Source: Arcobacter arenosus (lineage in GTDB: Bacteria; Campylobacterota; Campylobacteria; Campylobacterales; Arcobacteraceae). Taken from it: 64,000 nucleotides of DNA. The stretch spans positions 60,291 through 124,290 of the forward strand of contig NZ_VANU01000008.1 of NCBI RefSeq assembly GCF_005771535.1. Direction: 5' to 3'. A program made the position numbers and the translations under genes. Shown here piece by piece: positions 54,771 through 63,849 of the stretch; the first letter of the stretch is position 1, and every line of letters begins with the position of its first letter. Below the pieces are notes generated by a model, which saw only the letters and a program-made list of their open reading frames with translations, did not search any database and was not told where the DNA came from.

Positions 54771-55789
54771 GTACACTTTATGAATTAAGAAATATAGAAC
54801 AGTATTATGATGATAAAAAAGTACTTAGTGTTGAAAGTCTAAAACTGGAAGAAAATCAGATTATTGGTTTTTTTGGACCAAATGGAAGTGGTAAATCAAC
54901 TTTATTTTCTTTATTATCTTTTATAAATAAACCCACAAATGGATATTTAAATTATAATGGAATAGATAATAGAAAAATAGATAATGAAACTAAAATGAGT
55001 ATTGTTATGGTACCCCAAAATCCATATCTATTAAAAAGAACTGTTTTTGAAAACATTGCATTTGGTTTAAAACTTAGAAATAAAACAAATAATATTGAAG
55101 AAAAAGTTGAAGAAGCTTTATCTTTAGTAGGTCTTGATAGCTCTTTTAAATATAGAAAATGGAGCCAATTATCAGGTGGTGAAGCTCAAAGAGTTGCCCT
55201 TGCAGCTAGACTTATTTTAAAACCAAAGGTTTTAATCCTTGATGAGCCTACAACGGGTGTTGATACAAACTCTGCTCAACTTATAAAAGAAGCAATTTTA
55301 AGTGCAAAACAAAAATGGAATACAACTATATTAATTTCAAGTCATGACCATAATTGGCTAAATAAAATTTGCGATAAAAAAGTTGCACTTTATCAAGGAC
55401 GACTAATAGAAAGTGGTAGTGTAAATCTATTATTTGCTCCATGGGAAAAAGATGAAGATGGTAATTTAGTTAAGTTTTTCCTTGATGGCCAATTTCTTAG
55501 AATTGAAAATAGTGAATCAAAGAAAAAAGATTCTGTTGCAATGATAGATTCAAATGATATAACTATTTGTAGAAAAGATTGTGAAAATATGTTTAATAAA
55601 AACACTATAATAGGACTTGTTTCTTCAATTTCACAACAAGATTCAATTGATTATTTATTAGTTGAATTTTCAATAGGAGGAATCTCTTTTTCGTGTAGAA
55701 TTAGTAGAGATGTGATGCAAGAACAAAGATTTTTACCAGGTGATAGAATATATGTTAATATTAATACTTCAAATATACATTGGATATAA
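54758..55789 (+). CDS. tupC: Tungstate ABC transporter ATPase TupC
   Basis: The 343-residue ATPase has Walker A GPNGSGKST (about 39), signature LSGGEAQRVALAARL (about 140) and Walker B LILDEPTTGVD. The C-terminal 80 residues form a MOP/TOBE-like domain (ISRDVMQEQRFLPGDRIYVNI), which could bind the oxyanion and regulate the pump. A later start at ATG 54767 is also possible. Confidence 0.92.
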   Translation: MDSMSTLYELRNIEQYYDDKKVLSVESLKLEENQIIGFFGPNGSGKSTLFSLLSFINKPTNGYLNYNGIDNRKIDNETKMSIVMVPQNPYLLKRTVFENIAFGLKLRNKTNNIEEKVEEALSLVGLDSSFKYRKWSQLSGGEAQRVALAARLILKPKVLILDEPTTGVDTNSAQLIKEAILSAKQKWNTTILISSHDHNWLNKICDKKVALYQGRLIESGSVNLLFAPWEKDEDGNLVKFFLDGQFLRIENSESKKKDSVAMIDSNDITICRKDCENMFNKNTIIGLVSSISQQDSIDYLLVEFSIGGISFSCRISRDVMQEQRFLPGDRIYVNINTSNIHWI

Positions 55790-55808
55790 ATTTTAGAAAG
55801 GAGAAAAA

Positions 55809-56000
55809 ATGTTTATAAAATTAAATGATAGAGTTTATCTTAATATGGCAAAAATCACTAGAATGAAAATTGACCATGTTGAAGATGGAATTAGAGTTAG
55901 ATTTTATGAAGGTCAAGACCAAGTTGCAAAATCAAAAAGATTTGAAACTACTGATGATGCGTCAGCTTGGATTGAAGAACTTTTAAAACAAGTAAAATAG
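55809..56000 (+). CDS. Small conserved hypothetical protein at the end of the tup operon
   Basis: The 63-residue protein starts 19 bases after tupC behind AAAGGAGAAAAA. It is predicted to be a beta-rich small domain followed by a helix (DDASAWIEELLKQVK). I see no motif that names a function. A terminator follows immediately. Confidence 0.65.
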   Translation: MFIKLNDRVYLNMAKITRMKIDHVEDGIRVRFYEGQDQVAKSKRFETTDDASAWIEELLKQVK

Positions 56001-56026
56001 TATAGCTTTTGCTATACTGTTTTTTA
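55999..56026 (+). terminator. Terminator of the fdhD-tup operon
   Basis: AGTATAGC-TTTT-GCTATACT forms an 8-bp stem followed by GTTTTTT. It overlaps the stop codon of the small protein. Confidence 0.85.
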
Positions 56027-56100
56027 ATGGCATTTTGTTAAAATTAATGTCATTAAAAAACAGAATATTATTCTTAGTTTTTCAAGTATCTTAAAATAAC

Positions 56101-56115
56101 ACCTAAGGTTTAGGT
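56101..56115. promoter_or_regulatory. Palindrome ACCTAA-GGT-TTAGGT before yedF-selD
   Basis: The 15-base hairpin and the next T are identical to the inner hairpin of leader B (32416-32431). The outer pairing and the GACTACAT strand of leaders A and B are missing here, so it is only a partial match. It lies 51 bases before the yedF start. Confidence 0.35.
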
Positions 56116-56166
56116 TATAAAACTTCACAAACTATAAATATAATCAAAAAATTATTGGAGAAAATT

Positions 56167-56763
56167 ATGAATTTAGATTGCAAAGGTTTAGTTTGCCCAG
56201 AACCTGTTCTAAAAACAAAAAAAGCTTTAGAAGAATTAGAAGAAAACTCAGTATTAGAAGTTTTAGTAGATAATATTGCCTCACAAGAAAATGTTATAAG
56301 GTTTGCCACAAAACAAGGCTATACTTCTGAAGTTGAAGATTTAGGTAATAATGAATTTAAAGTAACTATTGTAAAAGGTTATGGGTGTAGTGTTGATACA
56401 AAAGATTCTTTAAATGAATCAAATTTTTTAAATAAAACAGTTTTTATAAAAGATGATAAAGTAGGTGAGGGTGAATTAGGTTCTATGCTTATAGTTGGTT
56501 TCTTAAAAAGTATACTTGAGTTACCAAAATTACCTAAAACAATTATTTGTGTAAACAAAGGTGTATTACTAACAACAGCAGATGAAAATAGTGATATCAT
56601 TGAAATATTTAAAAACTTAGAGGAAAAAGGTGTAGAGATTTTCTCTTGTGGTGTTTGTTTAGAGTTTTATGAAGTTGCCAATAAACTTAATGTTGGTAAA
56701 ATAGGAAATGCCTATGGAACTGTAGAGACATTATTAAATAGTGAAGGAACTATAACTTTATAA
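56167..56763 (+). CDS. yedF: Selenium metabolism protein YedF (TusA-like plus DsrE-like)
   Basis: The start at ATG 56167 follows TTGGAGAAAATT; an in-frame TTG at 56155 overlaps that site. The 198-residue protein has an N-terminal TusA-like domain (LDCKGLVCPEPVLKTKKALEEL, Cys near residues 4 and 9) and a C-terminal DsrE-like domain with CGVCLEFYEVANKLNVGKIG (about 158). This fusion is the YedF family found next to selenium genes. It may carry reactive selenium to SelD, the next gene, which begins directly after its stop. Confidence 0.9.
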   Translation: MNLDCKGLVCPEPVLKTKKALEELEENSVLEVLVDNIASQENVIRFATKQGYTSEVEDLGNNEFKVTIVKGYGCSVDTKDSLNESNFLNKTVFIKDDKVGEGELGSMLIVGFLKSILELPKLPKTIICVNKGVLLTTADENSDIIEIFKNLEEKGVEIFSCGVCLEFYEVANKLNVGKIGNAYGTVETLLNSEGTITL

Positions 56764-57795
56764 ATGAATAATCAATATAAATTAACTAAATATGTAAAAG
56801 CCGCAGGTTGAGCCGCCAAATTAGCTCCGGGGGAGCTGTCACATTTACTTGGCAAGCTTGAATGCGATGATGAAAGATTAATTGTTGGAATTGATGGTAG
56901 CGATGATGCAACAGTATTTGTCCTAAATGAAAATCAGGCAATGGTACAAACTGTTGATTATATCACTCCTGTTATAGATGATCCATTTTTATATGGACAA
57001 ATAGCTGCTGCAAATTCACTTAGTGATATTTTTGCTATGGGAGCAGATGTATTAACAGCTATGAATCTTGTTGGTTTTGATGGATGCCATCATCCCAAAG
57101 AGGTTTTAGTAGAAATCTTACAAGGTGGATTATCTAAAGTTAAAGAGTGTGGGGGTGTTCTTGCCGGTGGACATACAATTGAAGCCCCTGAGATGACCTA
57201 TGGATTAAGTGTAAGTGGAACAGTTCATCCAAAAAAAGTATTTAGAAATAATACACCAAGGATTGGGGATGTTTTAATTCTTACTAAACCTATTGGACTT
57301 GGAATTTTAACAACTGGAATAAAAGCAGATATGTTAGATGATGAAGCAATATTAAAAGGTGCATCTATTATGGCACAATTAAATCATAAAGCTTCATTGT
57401 GTGCAAGAAAGTTTGATGTTAGTGCTTGTACTGATATTACAGGATTTGGTCTTGCTGGACATGCTTTAGAGATGGCTTCAAAAAATGTGAGCCTTGAATT
57501 TGATTTTGAAAAGATTCCAATGATTGAAGAATCAATTGAATTAGCTTCAATGGGAATAATTCCAGGTGGAACATATAGAAATAGATCCTATGTTTCACCT
57601 AATGTTGAACTTAAAAAAGATTTTGATAAAGAGATTTTCTTTTATGATGCTCAAACTTCAGGTGGTCTTTTAATAAGTGTATCTCAAGAGGATGCACCAA
57701 AACTATTAGATAGACTTAAAAGTGAAGGGTATGAATATAGTTCAATAATAGCAACTGTAAAACAAAAAGAGCAAAAGAGTTTAATACTCAAATAG
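56764..57795 (+). CDS. selD: Selenide, water dikinase SelD, selenocysteine-containing (copy 2)
   Basis: The gene starts at ATG 56764, directly after the yedF stop, and reads through TGA 56809-56811 as Sec16 in AG-Sec-AAKLAPGEL. The full protein has 343 residues. GIDGSDDATVFV and DPFLYGQIAAANSLSDIFAMG match the ATP-site motifs of SelD. It keeps the same opening (QYKLTKYVKAAG) as copy 1 but differs elsewhere, so the two are diverged paralogues. It belongs with yedF to a two-gene selenium unit. Confidence 0.93.
56809..56837 (+). promoter_or_regulatory. Sec TGA codon and SECIS hairpin in selD copy 2
   Basis: TGA (56809-56811) is followed after 11 bases by AGCTC-CGGGG-GAGCT (56823-56837), a perfect 5-bp stem with the same loop as selD copy 1. 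Confidence 0.8.
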
Positions 57796-57876
57796 TATAA
57801 GCTGTACTTATTTTAACCTTAAATTTAAGAATTATATTTTATTATGTATTATTAAATTTGAGGGGAGAATAAGACA

Positions 57877-58668
57877 ATGTTAGACACAGAAGAAGCATAC
57901 TATAAATTATTAGAAGTTTATGGTGAAAATGTAATTGCATCAAAGACTGACTTAAAGGGAAACATTGTTTATGTGTCCGATGCCTTTTGTAAAATAAGTG
58001 GATATTCTAGAAAAGAGTTAATGGGACAACCACATAATATAGTAAGACATCCAGATACTCCAAGTTCAGTATTTAAAGAGCTTTGGGATGCTATAAAAAA
58101 TTCTAAAACCTTTAAAACCCAAATTAAAAATAGAAAAAAAGATGGGTCTTTTTATTGGGTTGATATGACTGTATCTCCAATATTAGATGAGTTTAATAAT
58201 ATTGTTGGATATACTGCAATAAGACATGATATTACTACCCAAAAAGAGCTTGAAGAGCTTAATTTTGAACATCAAAAGCTAATTGAATCATTTAGTAAAA
58301 ATGTAATTGCATCAAAAACTGATTTAAAAGGAAACATAACTTATGTTAGTGATGCTTTTTGTGAAATAAGTGGTTATTCAAAAAATGAACTTCTTGGTAA
58401 AGCACATAATATTATTAGACATCCTGATATGAGTAAAACTTTTTATAAGAATATGTGGGAAATTATAAAAAAAGGTAAAGAGTTTAAGGGTGAAATAAAA
58501 AATAAAAAGAAAAATGGTGAAGCTTATTGGGTAGATGTTACAATCTCATGTGACTATGACAAAGATAAAAAACATATTGGATTTACATCAATTAGAAAAG
58601 AGATTACAAAACAAAAAGCTCTTGAAGAAAAATTAAAAGAAATTACACTAAATAAAAAAGAAGGCTAG
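57877..58668 (+). CDS. Tandem-PAS sensor protein (Aer-type PAS domains)
   Basis: The 263-residue protein consists of two similar PAS domains of the Aer type, about 15-125 and 138-248. Both contain VIASKTDLKGNI, YVSDAFC, ISGYS and HNI(V/I)RHPD. Such domains often bind FAD and report redox state. There is no kinase, cyclase or receptor output, so it probably acts through a partner such as the chemoreceptor or PAS protein encoded nearby. Confidence 0.85.
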   Translation: MLDTEEAYYKLLEVYGENVIASKTDLKGNIVYVSDAFCKISGYSRKELMGQPHNIVRHPDTPSSVFKELWDAIKNSKTFKTQIKNRKKDGSFYWVDMTVSPILDEFNNIVGYTAIRHDITTQKELEELNFEHQKLIESFSKNVIASKTDLKGNITYVSDAFCEISGYSKNELLGKAHNIIRHPDMSKTFYKNMWEIIKKGKEFKGEIKNKKKNGEAYWVDVTISCDYDKDKKHIGFTSIRKEITKQKALEEKLKEITLNKKEG

Positions 58669-58684
58669 TATAAACTAGCCTTTT
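58661..58684. terminator. Bidirectional terminator between the PAS protein and aldolase genes
   Basis: AAGGCTAGT-ATAA-ACTAGCCTT forms a 9-bp stem, with A-rich sequence before it and T-rich sequence after it, so it can serve both convergent genes. Confidence 0.85.
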
Positions 58685-58686
58685 AT

Positions 58687-59661
58687 TCAACTATACTCTT
58701 CAGTCATCTTATTATAGAATTCAACATAATTTGTATCATTGTTGTCCCTTGCTTTCATAGCAGCTCTTGGGTGTTCATTTAAATGACCACTAATAATATA
58801 AGGAACACTACATCCCCAATCTAATTCTTTTTCTAATGGTACAATATAATCTTGAATAAATTTTAATACAGGAGTATATTTATATTTAGGGTTTTTTAAG
58901 AATCCTAGTAGAAGTTCCATAGCACAATTTCCTGCACCTCTTCCTAATCCTGAAACAGTAACATCTAAATAACTTGTTCCATAAACCATAGCTTCAAGGG
59001 TATTTGCATAAGCTAGTGATAGATTGTTATGTGCATGGATACCAACTTTTTTACCAACTGATTTTGCAACATCTAAATATTTATCAGTTAGTTTATTAAT
59101 TTGTTCAGGGTAAAAAGAACCAAAACTATCAGCAATATAAATAACATCAACATTTGATTTTGCAACTTGTGCTAAAACTTCATCAAGTTCATTATCAAAT
59201 GATTTAGAAATGGCCATGATATTACATGTTGTTTCATAACCTTTTGCATGAAAATCTTCAATTAATTCTAATGCTTCTGGAATTTGGTGAATATAAGTTG
59301 CAACTCTAATCATATCAACTACAGATTCATCTGCTGGTGGAATCTCTTCTTTTATAGTTCTTCCAACATCAGCCATAGTAGCAATTTTTAGTTTAGTGTT
59401 ATTTTCTCCAACAATACTTCTAATGTCTTCCTCTTTACAGAAGTTCCATTTTCCATATTCCTCTTCACTCATTACAGTTGGAGAAACATTTTTTCCAATC
59501 TCCATATAATCAATTCCAGCACTAACACACATATCATATAAAGCTTTTACAAACTCATCTGAAAAGTGATAGTTATTTACAAGTCCCCCGTCTCTGATTG
59601 TACAATCAAAAACTCTTAAATCTTCTCTAACTGAAAGAATGCTTCCCTCTTTTTGTAACAT
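58687..59661 (-). CDS. HMGL-like (DRE-TIM) aldolase family protein
   Basis: The 324-residue protein has the DRE-TIM metallolyase motifs: DCTIRDGG (about 20) in place of the usual DxTLRDG, VIYIADSFGSFYPEQ and KVGIHAHNNLSLAYANT (about 195, with the two metal-binding histidines), then GAGNCAMELLLGFL. It resembles 4-hydroxy-2-oxovalerate aldolase domains. No catabolic pathway genes are nearby, so the substrate is unknown. Confidence 0.82.
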   Translation of the reverse strand: MLQKEGSILSVREDLRVFDCTIRDGGLVNNYHFSDEFVKALYDMCVSAGIDYMEIGKNVSPTVMSEEEYGKWNFCKEEDIRSIVGENNTKLKIATMADVGRTIKEEIPPADESVVDMIRVATYIHQIPEALELIEDFHAKGYETTCNIMAISKSFDNELDEVLAQVAKSNVDVIYIADSFGSFYPEQINKLTDKYLDVAKSVGKKVGIHAHNNLSLAYANTLEAMVYGTSYLDVTVSGLGRGAGNCAMELLLGFLKNPKYKYTPVLKFIQDYIVPLEKELDWGCSVPYIISGHLNEHPRAAMKARDNNDTNYVEFYNKMTEEYS

Positions 59662-59751
59662 TTTATATCCCTGTTTTATTTTTTGGCTAATATAATACTA
59701 AAAAGTAGTTAAATAGGTTATAAAAGAGCTCTAAAACTCCCTTATAATTTT

Positions 59752-61056
59752 TTAGTGTTCTCTTTTTTCTTCGCCTTTATAGCTTCTGTCTATATTTTCA
59801 TCTCTAATTTGAATAGACTCTTTACCAACAAATTGAGATTTCGAAATTAATTGAACATTATTATTGGCAATTTTAGACATTTGAGATGAGATTATTCTAA
59901 CATTTTCTGCAACTATAGCATTTTTCTGTGTTAGTGTATCTATTTGAGCTACAGTATTATTTATCATAGAAATACCTAACTCTTGCTCCTTAGAAGATTG
60001 AACAACTTGTTCAATTAATGAAGTAGTGCTATTTATTTTTGTACTTAGATTTTCATAACCTAATATCATATCATCAGCAATTCCTTTACCTTCATTAGCC
60101 TTAATTGATGCAGATTCAACTAAATTTTTTATCTCTTTTGCTGCATCTGCACTTCTGTTTGCTAGATTTCTAACTTCCCCAGCTACAACTGCAAAACCTT
60201 TTCCTGCTTCACCTGCTGTTGCAGCTTCTACTGCTGCATTTAATGAAAGGATATTTGTTTGAAAAGCAATTTGATCAATCATATCTAAAGCTTCATGTAC
60301 TGCTTTAGTTGAATCATTGATTTCATTCATCGCTGTAACTGTTTTAGTAGCAAGAGATAATCCACTTGATATAGAGTTAGTTACTTCACTACCATAATTT
60401 TCCATCTCATTTGCCATACTAGTATTATTTTTAATAGTACTTGTAATCTCTTCAATAGCTGCAGATGTTTCTTCCAACGATGCAGCTTGTGTAGTTGTAG
60501 ATTGTGATAGATTAGAAGAGATTTCCATCAATGCATTAGATTCTTTTTGTAAAACTAAACTTGTTCTATATGTACTTGTTAGTTGTTTAGTTATCTCTTC
60601 TTTTAAGAAGTTGATTCCTTGGGTCATCTTTTTAAAATCCCCACCTCTAAACATTGTCTCATCAATTTCATGTAAAAAGTTTTGTTGTGAGTATTCATTT
60701 AATATCTTATCAACATTTGCTAATGCTTTTTGAAGTTTTTCAGACATTACATTCATTGTTTTTGCAATATAATTAAGTTTATCGTTTGAGGTTTCTTTTG
60801 TAATTCTATCTTCTGTAAAACCATCTGAAAGTTTTTCAGCACAAAGCATTATCTCTCCATAGATAGTTAAATCTTCAGTATTTTTACTTTGGATTATATT
60901 TGAGATATTTAAAATCTTTTCCATAATAAGCTTATCTGTACCACTACAAGTGTTATTAGAATTCTCAATTTTATTGATATCCTCTTTTATGTAACTTTCT
61001 ATAGTATCTAAAGCTTTTAATATTTCATTTGAGTCTTTATTATTTTTAAAAAACAT
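59752..61056 (-). CDS. Soluble methyl-accepting chemotaxis protein
   Basis: The 434-residue chemoreceptor has no membrane segment. The N-terminal 190 residues are mainly helical, with no recognised ligand domain. The signalling domain has the tip [41 protein letters not shown], nearly the same as in the Cache receptor of this window. It lies nine bases after a gene for a single PAS domain on the same strand, an arrangement like the CetA-CetB energy-taxis pair of Campylobacter, except that CetA is membrane-bound. Confidence 0.88.
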   Translation of the reverse strand: MFFKNNKDSNEILKALDTIESYIKEDINKIENSNNTCSGTDKLIMEKILNISNIIQSKNTEDLTIYGEIMLCAEKLSDGFTEDRITKETSNDKLNYIAKTMNVMSEKLQKALANVDKILNEYSQQNFLHEIDETMFRGGDFKKMTQGINFLKEEITKQLTSTYRTSLVLQKESNALMEISSNLSQSTTTQAASLEETSAAIEEITSTIKNNTSMANEMENYGSEVTNSISSGLSLATKTVTAMNEINDSTKAVHEALDMIDQIAFQTNILSLNAAVEAATAGEAGKGFAVVAGEVRNLANRSADAAKEIKNLVESASIKANEGKGIADDMILGYENLSTKINSTTSLIEQVVQSSKEQELGISMINNTVAQIDTLTQKNAIVAENVRIISSQMSKIANNNVQLISKSQFVGKESIQIRDENIDRSYKGEEKREH

Positions 61057-61065
61057 TTTTTCGTC

Positions 61066-61449
61066 TTAGTCTAAAGTCTTATACAGCTCTTCTGCATTTT
61101 TAATCTCATCATCCGTTGGTTTTACCCTAACAGATATATACCTTAAGTTACCATTTACATCTTTAGAAGGAAATGCAGTTGCATTTACCCAATAATAATC
61201 ACCACTTTTTGTTTTATTTTTAACTATTCCATTCCATATTTTACCAGCTTGTATAGTTTCCCACAGATCCTTAAATGCCGCCTTTGGCATATCTGGATGT
61301 CTAACATAATTATGTGGTTGACCTATCAATTCTTCCTTAGTATAACCTGCAATCTCACAAAAATCATGATTTGCATAAATAATTATTCCCTTAGCATCAG
61401 TTTCAGAAACAATCATTGTTTTCTTGTTTAATTTGACTTCCCTATTCAT
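61066..61449 (-). CDS. Single-PAS (CetB/Aer-like) sensor protein
   Basis: The 127-residue protein is almost entirely one Aer-type PAS domain: ETDAKGIIIYANHDFCEIAGYTKEELIGQPHNYVRHPDMP, then YYWVNATAFP. This type usually holds FAD and senses redox or energy state. It immediately precedes the soluble chemoreceptor gene, so the two probably form a two-part energy-taxis receptor. Confidence 0.87.
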   Translation of the reverse strand: MNREVKLNKKTMIVSETDAKGIIIYANHDFCEIAGYTKEELIGQPHNYVRHPDMPKAAFKDLWETIQAGKIWNGIVKNKTKSGDYYWVNATAFPSKDVNGNLRYISVRVKPTDDEIKNAEELYKTLD

Positions 61450-61610
61450 TATTTTTCCTTTTAAAAGTTAAAAATAATATATTTACTCCTAGTATACAAT
61501 AAAAGTATAGGTAAAAAAAATATTTTTTTCTAAAAGTATCATTTTATGTGTCTTTTTTGTTACTTTTTATACTTATATTTCATTTATAATAAATTGGATA
61601 TAATCCGCCA

Positions 61611-63809
61611 ATGAATGAGATATTAAAGAAATTAGACTTAAGTGATTATATAGAATCTTTTTCCAAATTATTCGCAAGGGAAAAATCTATAATACTAGAA
61701 GGGGATATAAACCTTCACCATAGACTTATAAATGAATTAGCAAAATATGATTTAAAAGAACCAACAAAAGTATCAAATCTTGATAATGCACTATTACATA
61801 TACAAAAGCAAGGTGTATTAAAAATATATGATATATACGAATTTATAAAAATAATAAAGTATTTTAACTACCTAAAAAGATTTAACTTTGAGGGAAAACT
61901 TGCTGATTGGATAGATAGAATCATAATACCAAATGAGATTACCAAGATATGTGATTACTTTGATGAGAAAGAAAATCTAAAGCAAGGTGTTAATGAAGAC
62001 TATGATGCTATAAAAGGTGCTATATACAATAACAAGCAAGAGATAAAACAAAGTTTATATAAACTAATCAATAATACCAAGCTAAGAAGTTACCTAGTTG
62101 ATTCACAAGTTCATTATATAAATGGGGAAGAGTGTTTATTAGTTAGAGGTGGATTTAACCATGTAATGAAAGCATCAGTTCTAGATAGGTCTAATTCTGG
62201 ATTCTTTTATGTATTACCCCATAGTGTAAGTAATTTAAAACAAAAACAAAGTGATTTATTAAATAAGCAAGAAGAGATAATATTAAAAGTATGTAAAGAG
62301 ATAACATCATTATTTGAAAAGAACTTATTGTTTCTAAAGTTTATCAATAAAGAGTTTGATAGGTTTGATCATTATCAAGCAAGAATCTTTTTTGCAAAAG
62401 TAGGGGATAAGAATTTTATATTACCAAACAAAAAAGGTAAAAATAAGCTAGTAGAGTTTAAACATCCAGCACTTCATGAGGCAAAACCAATAAGTATAGA
62501 TTTCACAAAATCTGTAGTTATGATTACAGGGGTAAATGCCGGTGGTAAAACTATGATGTTGAAATCAATTTTATCAGCTGTATTTTTATCTAAATATCTT
62601 TTACCATACTATACACACCATACAAGTGAAGTTGGAACCTTTAAAGAAATAGCTGCTGTATTAGATGACCCACAAAGTGTTAAAAATGATATCTCTACCT
62701 TTGCTGGTCGTATGGTAGAGTTTTCTAAACTATTTACTTCTAAAAGTGCTATTGTTGGAGTAGATGAAATTGAACTTGGAACTGACTCAGATGAAGCAGC
62801 TAGTTTATTTAAAGTGATAATAGAAGAGTTAATACAAAAAGAGATAAAGATAATTATAACTACTCACCATAAAAGACTAGCTTCACTAATGGCTTCAAAT
62901 GAAGATGTAGAATTAATAGCTGCATTATATGATGAAGAGAATCAAAAACCAACTTATGAGTTTTTACAAGGGACGATAGGAAAATCTTATGCCTTTGAAA
63001 CAGCTTCTAGATATGGAATACCTCATAATGTAATTAAAAAAGCGAAAATAGTATATGGGGAAGATAAAGATAGGTTAAATGAACTTATTGAAAGAAGTAG
63101 TGCCTTAGAGATAGAGTATAAACAAAAGATAAAAAAACTTGAAGAAGAGCAAGAGAAATTTGAAAGATTAAATAAAAATCTAAAAGAGGCTAAAGAGAGT
63201 TTAGATGAGCATATTTATGAAGAGAAGTCTAAACTTCATAAAGAGTATAAAGATGCAAGAGATGAAGCAAAAAAAGCTATTAAAGCAAAAGTTGCAGTTG
63301 GACATCAACATTTAAATGTAGCCCATGCAAAAGCTCAATCAATTAAAACTGAAAAGGTTCAAGAAGTAGTAGAACTTAAAGTAGGGGATAGAGTTAAATA
63401 TAGAAACTCTAAAGGGGAGATAATCTCTATAAAAGGGAAAAAAGCTTTTATAGAAAACGATATGGGAATGAAGATGCAAGTATTACTAAGTGACTTGCAA
63501 AGAAGTGGAAATCCTCCTAAGATAAAAGCAAAACCAAAAGCTAGTGTAAATGTTCAAAGACCAGATACCGGACATGTAAAATTAGATTTACATGGACAAA
63601 GAGCAGATGAAGCGATTGAAAATTTAGATAAATTTTTATCAGACGCACTAATTGCAGGATTTGATGAGGTATTAGTTTATCATGGAATTGGGACAGGAAA
63701 ACTATCTTATGCTGTAAAACAGTTTTTAGATAAACATCCACGGGTAAAATCATACGAAGATGCTCATCCCTCTTCTGGAGGTTTTGGAGCTAAGGTTATT
63801 AAACTATAA
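61611..63809 (+). CDS. mutS2: Endonuclease MutS2
   Basis: The 732-residue protein has a MutS-type ATPase with Walker A GVNAGGKTMMLKS (about 305), Walker B VGVDEIELGTDSDEA (about 385) and the THHKRLASLMA switch. A long coiled coil (about 500-590) and a C-terminal Smr nuclease domain (LDLHGQRADEAIENL, VLVYHGIGTGKL, HPSSGGFGAKVIKL) follow. It lacks the mismatch-binding domain of MutS1. MutS2 is linked to suppressing recombination, oxidative damage repair and ribosome rescue in different bacteria. Confidence 0.93.
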   Translation: MNEILKKLDLSDYIESFSKLFAREKSIILEGDINLHHRLINELAKYDLKEPTKVSNLDNALLHIQKQGVLKIYDIYEFIKIIKYFNYLKRFNFEGKLADWIDRIIIPNEITKICDYFDEKENLKQGVNEDYDAIKGAIYNNKQEIKQSLYKLINNTKLRSYLVDSQVHYINGEECLLVRGGFNHVMKASVLDRSNSGFFYVLPHSVSNLKQKQSDLLNKQEEIILKVCKEITSLFEKNLLFLKFINKEFDRFDHYQARIFFAKVGDKNFILPNKKGKNKLVEFKHPALHEAKPISIDFTKSVVMITGVNAGGKTMMLKSILSAVFLSKYLLPYYTHHTSEVGTFKEIAAVLDDPQSVKNDISTFAGRMVEFSKLFTSKSAIVGVDEIELGTDSDEAASLFKVIIEELIQKEIKIIITTHHKRLASLMASNEDVELIAALYDEENQKPTYEFLQGTIGKSYAFETASRYGIPHNVIKKAKIVYGEDKDRLNELIERSSALEIEYKQKIKKLEEEQEKFERLNKNLKEAKESLDEHIYEEKSKLHKEYKDARDEAKKAIKAKVAVGHQHLNVAHAKAQSIKTEKVQEVVELKVGDRVKYRNSKGEIISIKGKKAFIENDMGMKMQVLLSDLQRSGNPPKIKAKPKASVNVQRPDTGHVKLDLHGQRADEAIENLDKFLSDALIAGFDEVLVYHGIGTGKLSYAVKQFLDKHPRVKSYEDAHPSSGGFGAKVIKL

Positions 63810-63814
63810 GGTAT

Positions 63815-63848
63815 TTTTCTAATCCCTTTTTTATAAGGGTTTAGAAAA
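63815..63848 (+). terminator. Terminator after mutS2
   Basis: TTTTCTAA-T-CCCTT pairs with AAGGG-T-TTAGAAAA, a 13-bp stem with one T-T mismatch and a TTTTAT loop. It starts five bases after the mutS2 stop. Confidence 0.75.
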
Positions 63849-63849
63849 T

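Noticed and set aside
56101..56115. A third full copy of the structured leader before yedF
   Set aside because: Only the inner hairpin is shared. The outer stem, GACA and GACTACAT are missing. A 16-base match can arise by chance in a window of this size and AT content, so I list it only as a partial match.
57818..57829. CTTAAATTTAAG after selD copy 2 as a terminator
   Set aside because: It is a short AT palindrome with no loop and no T-run, common by chance in this sequence.
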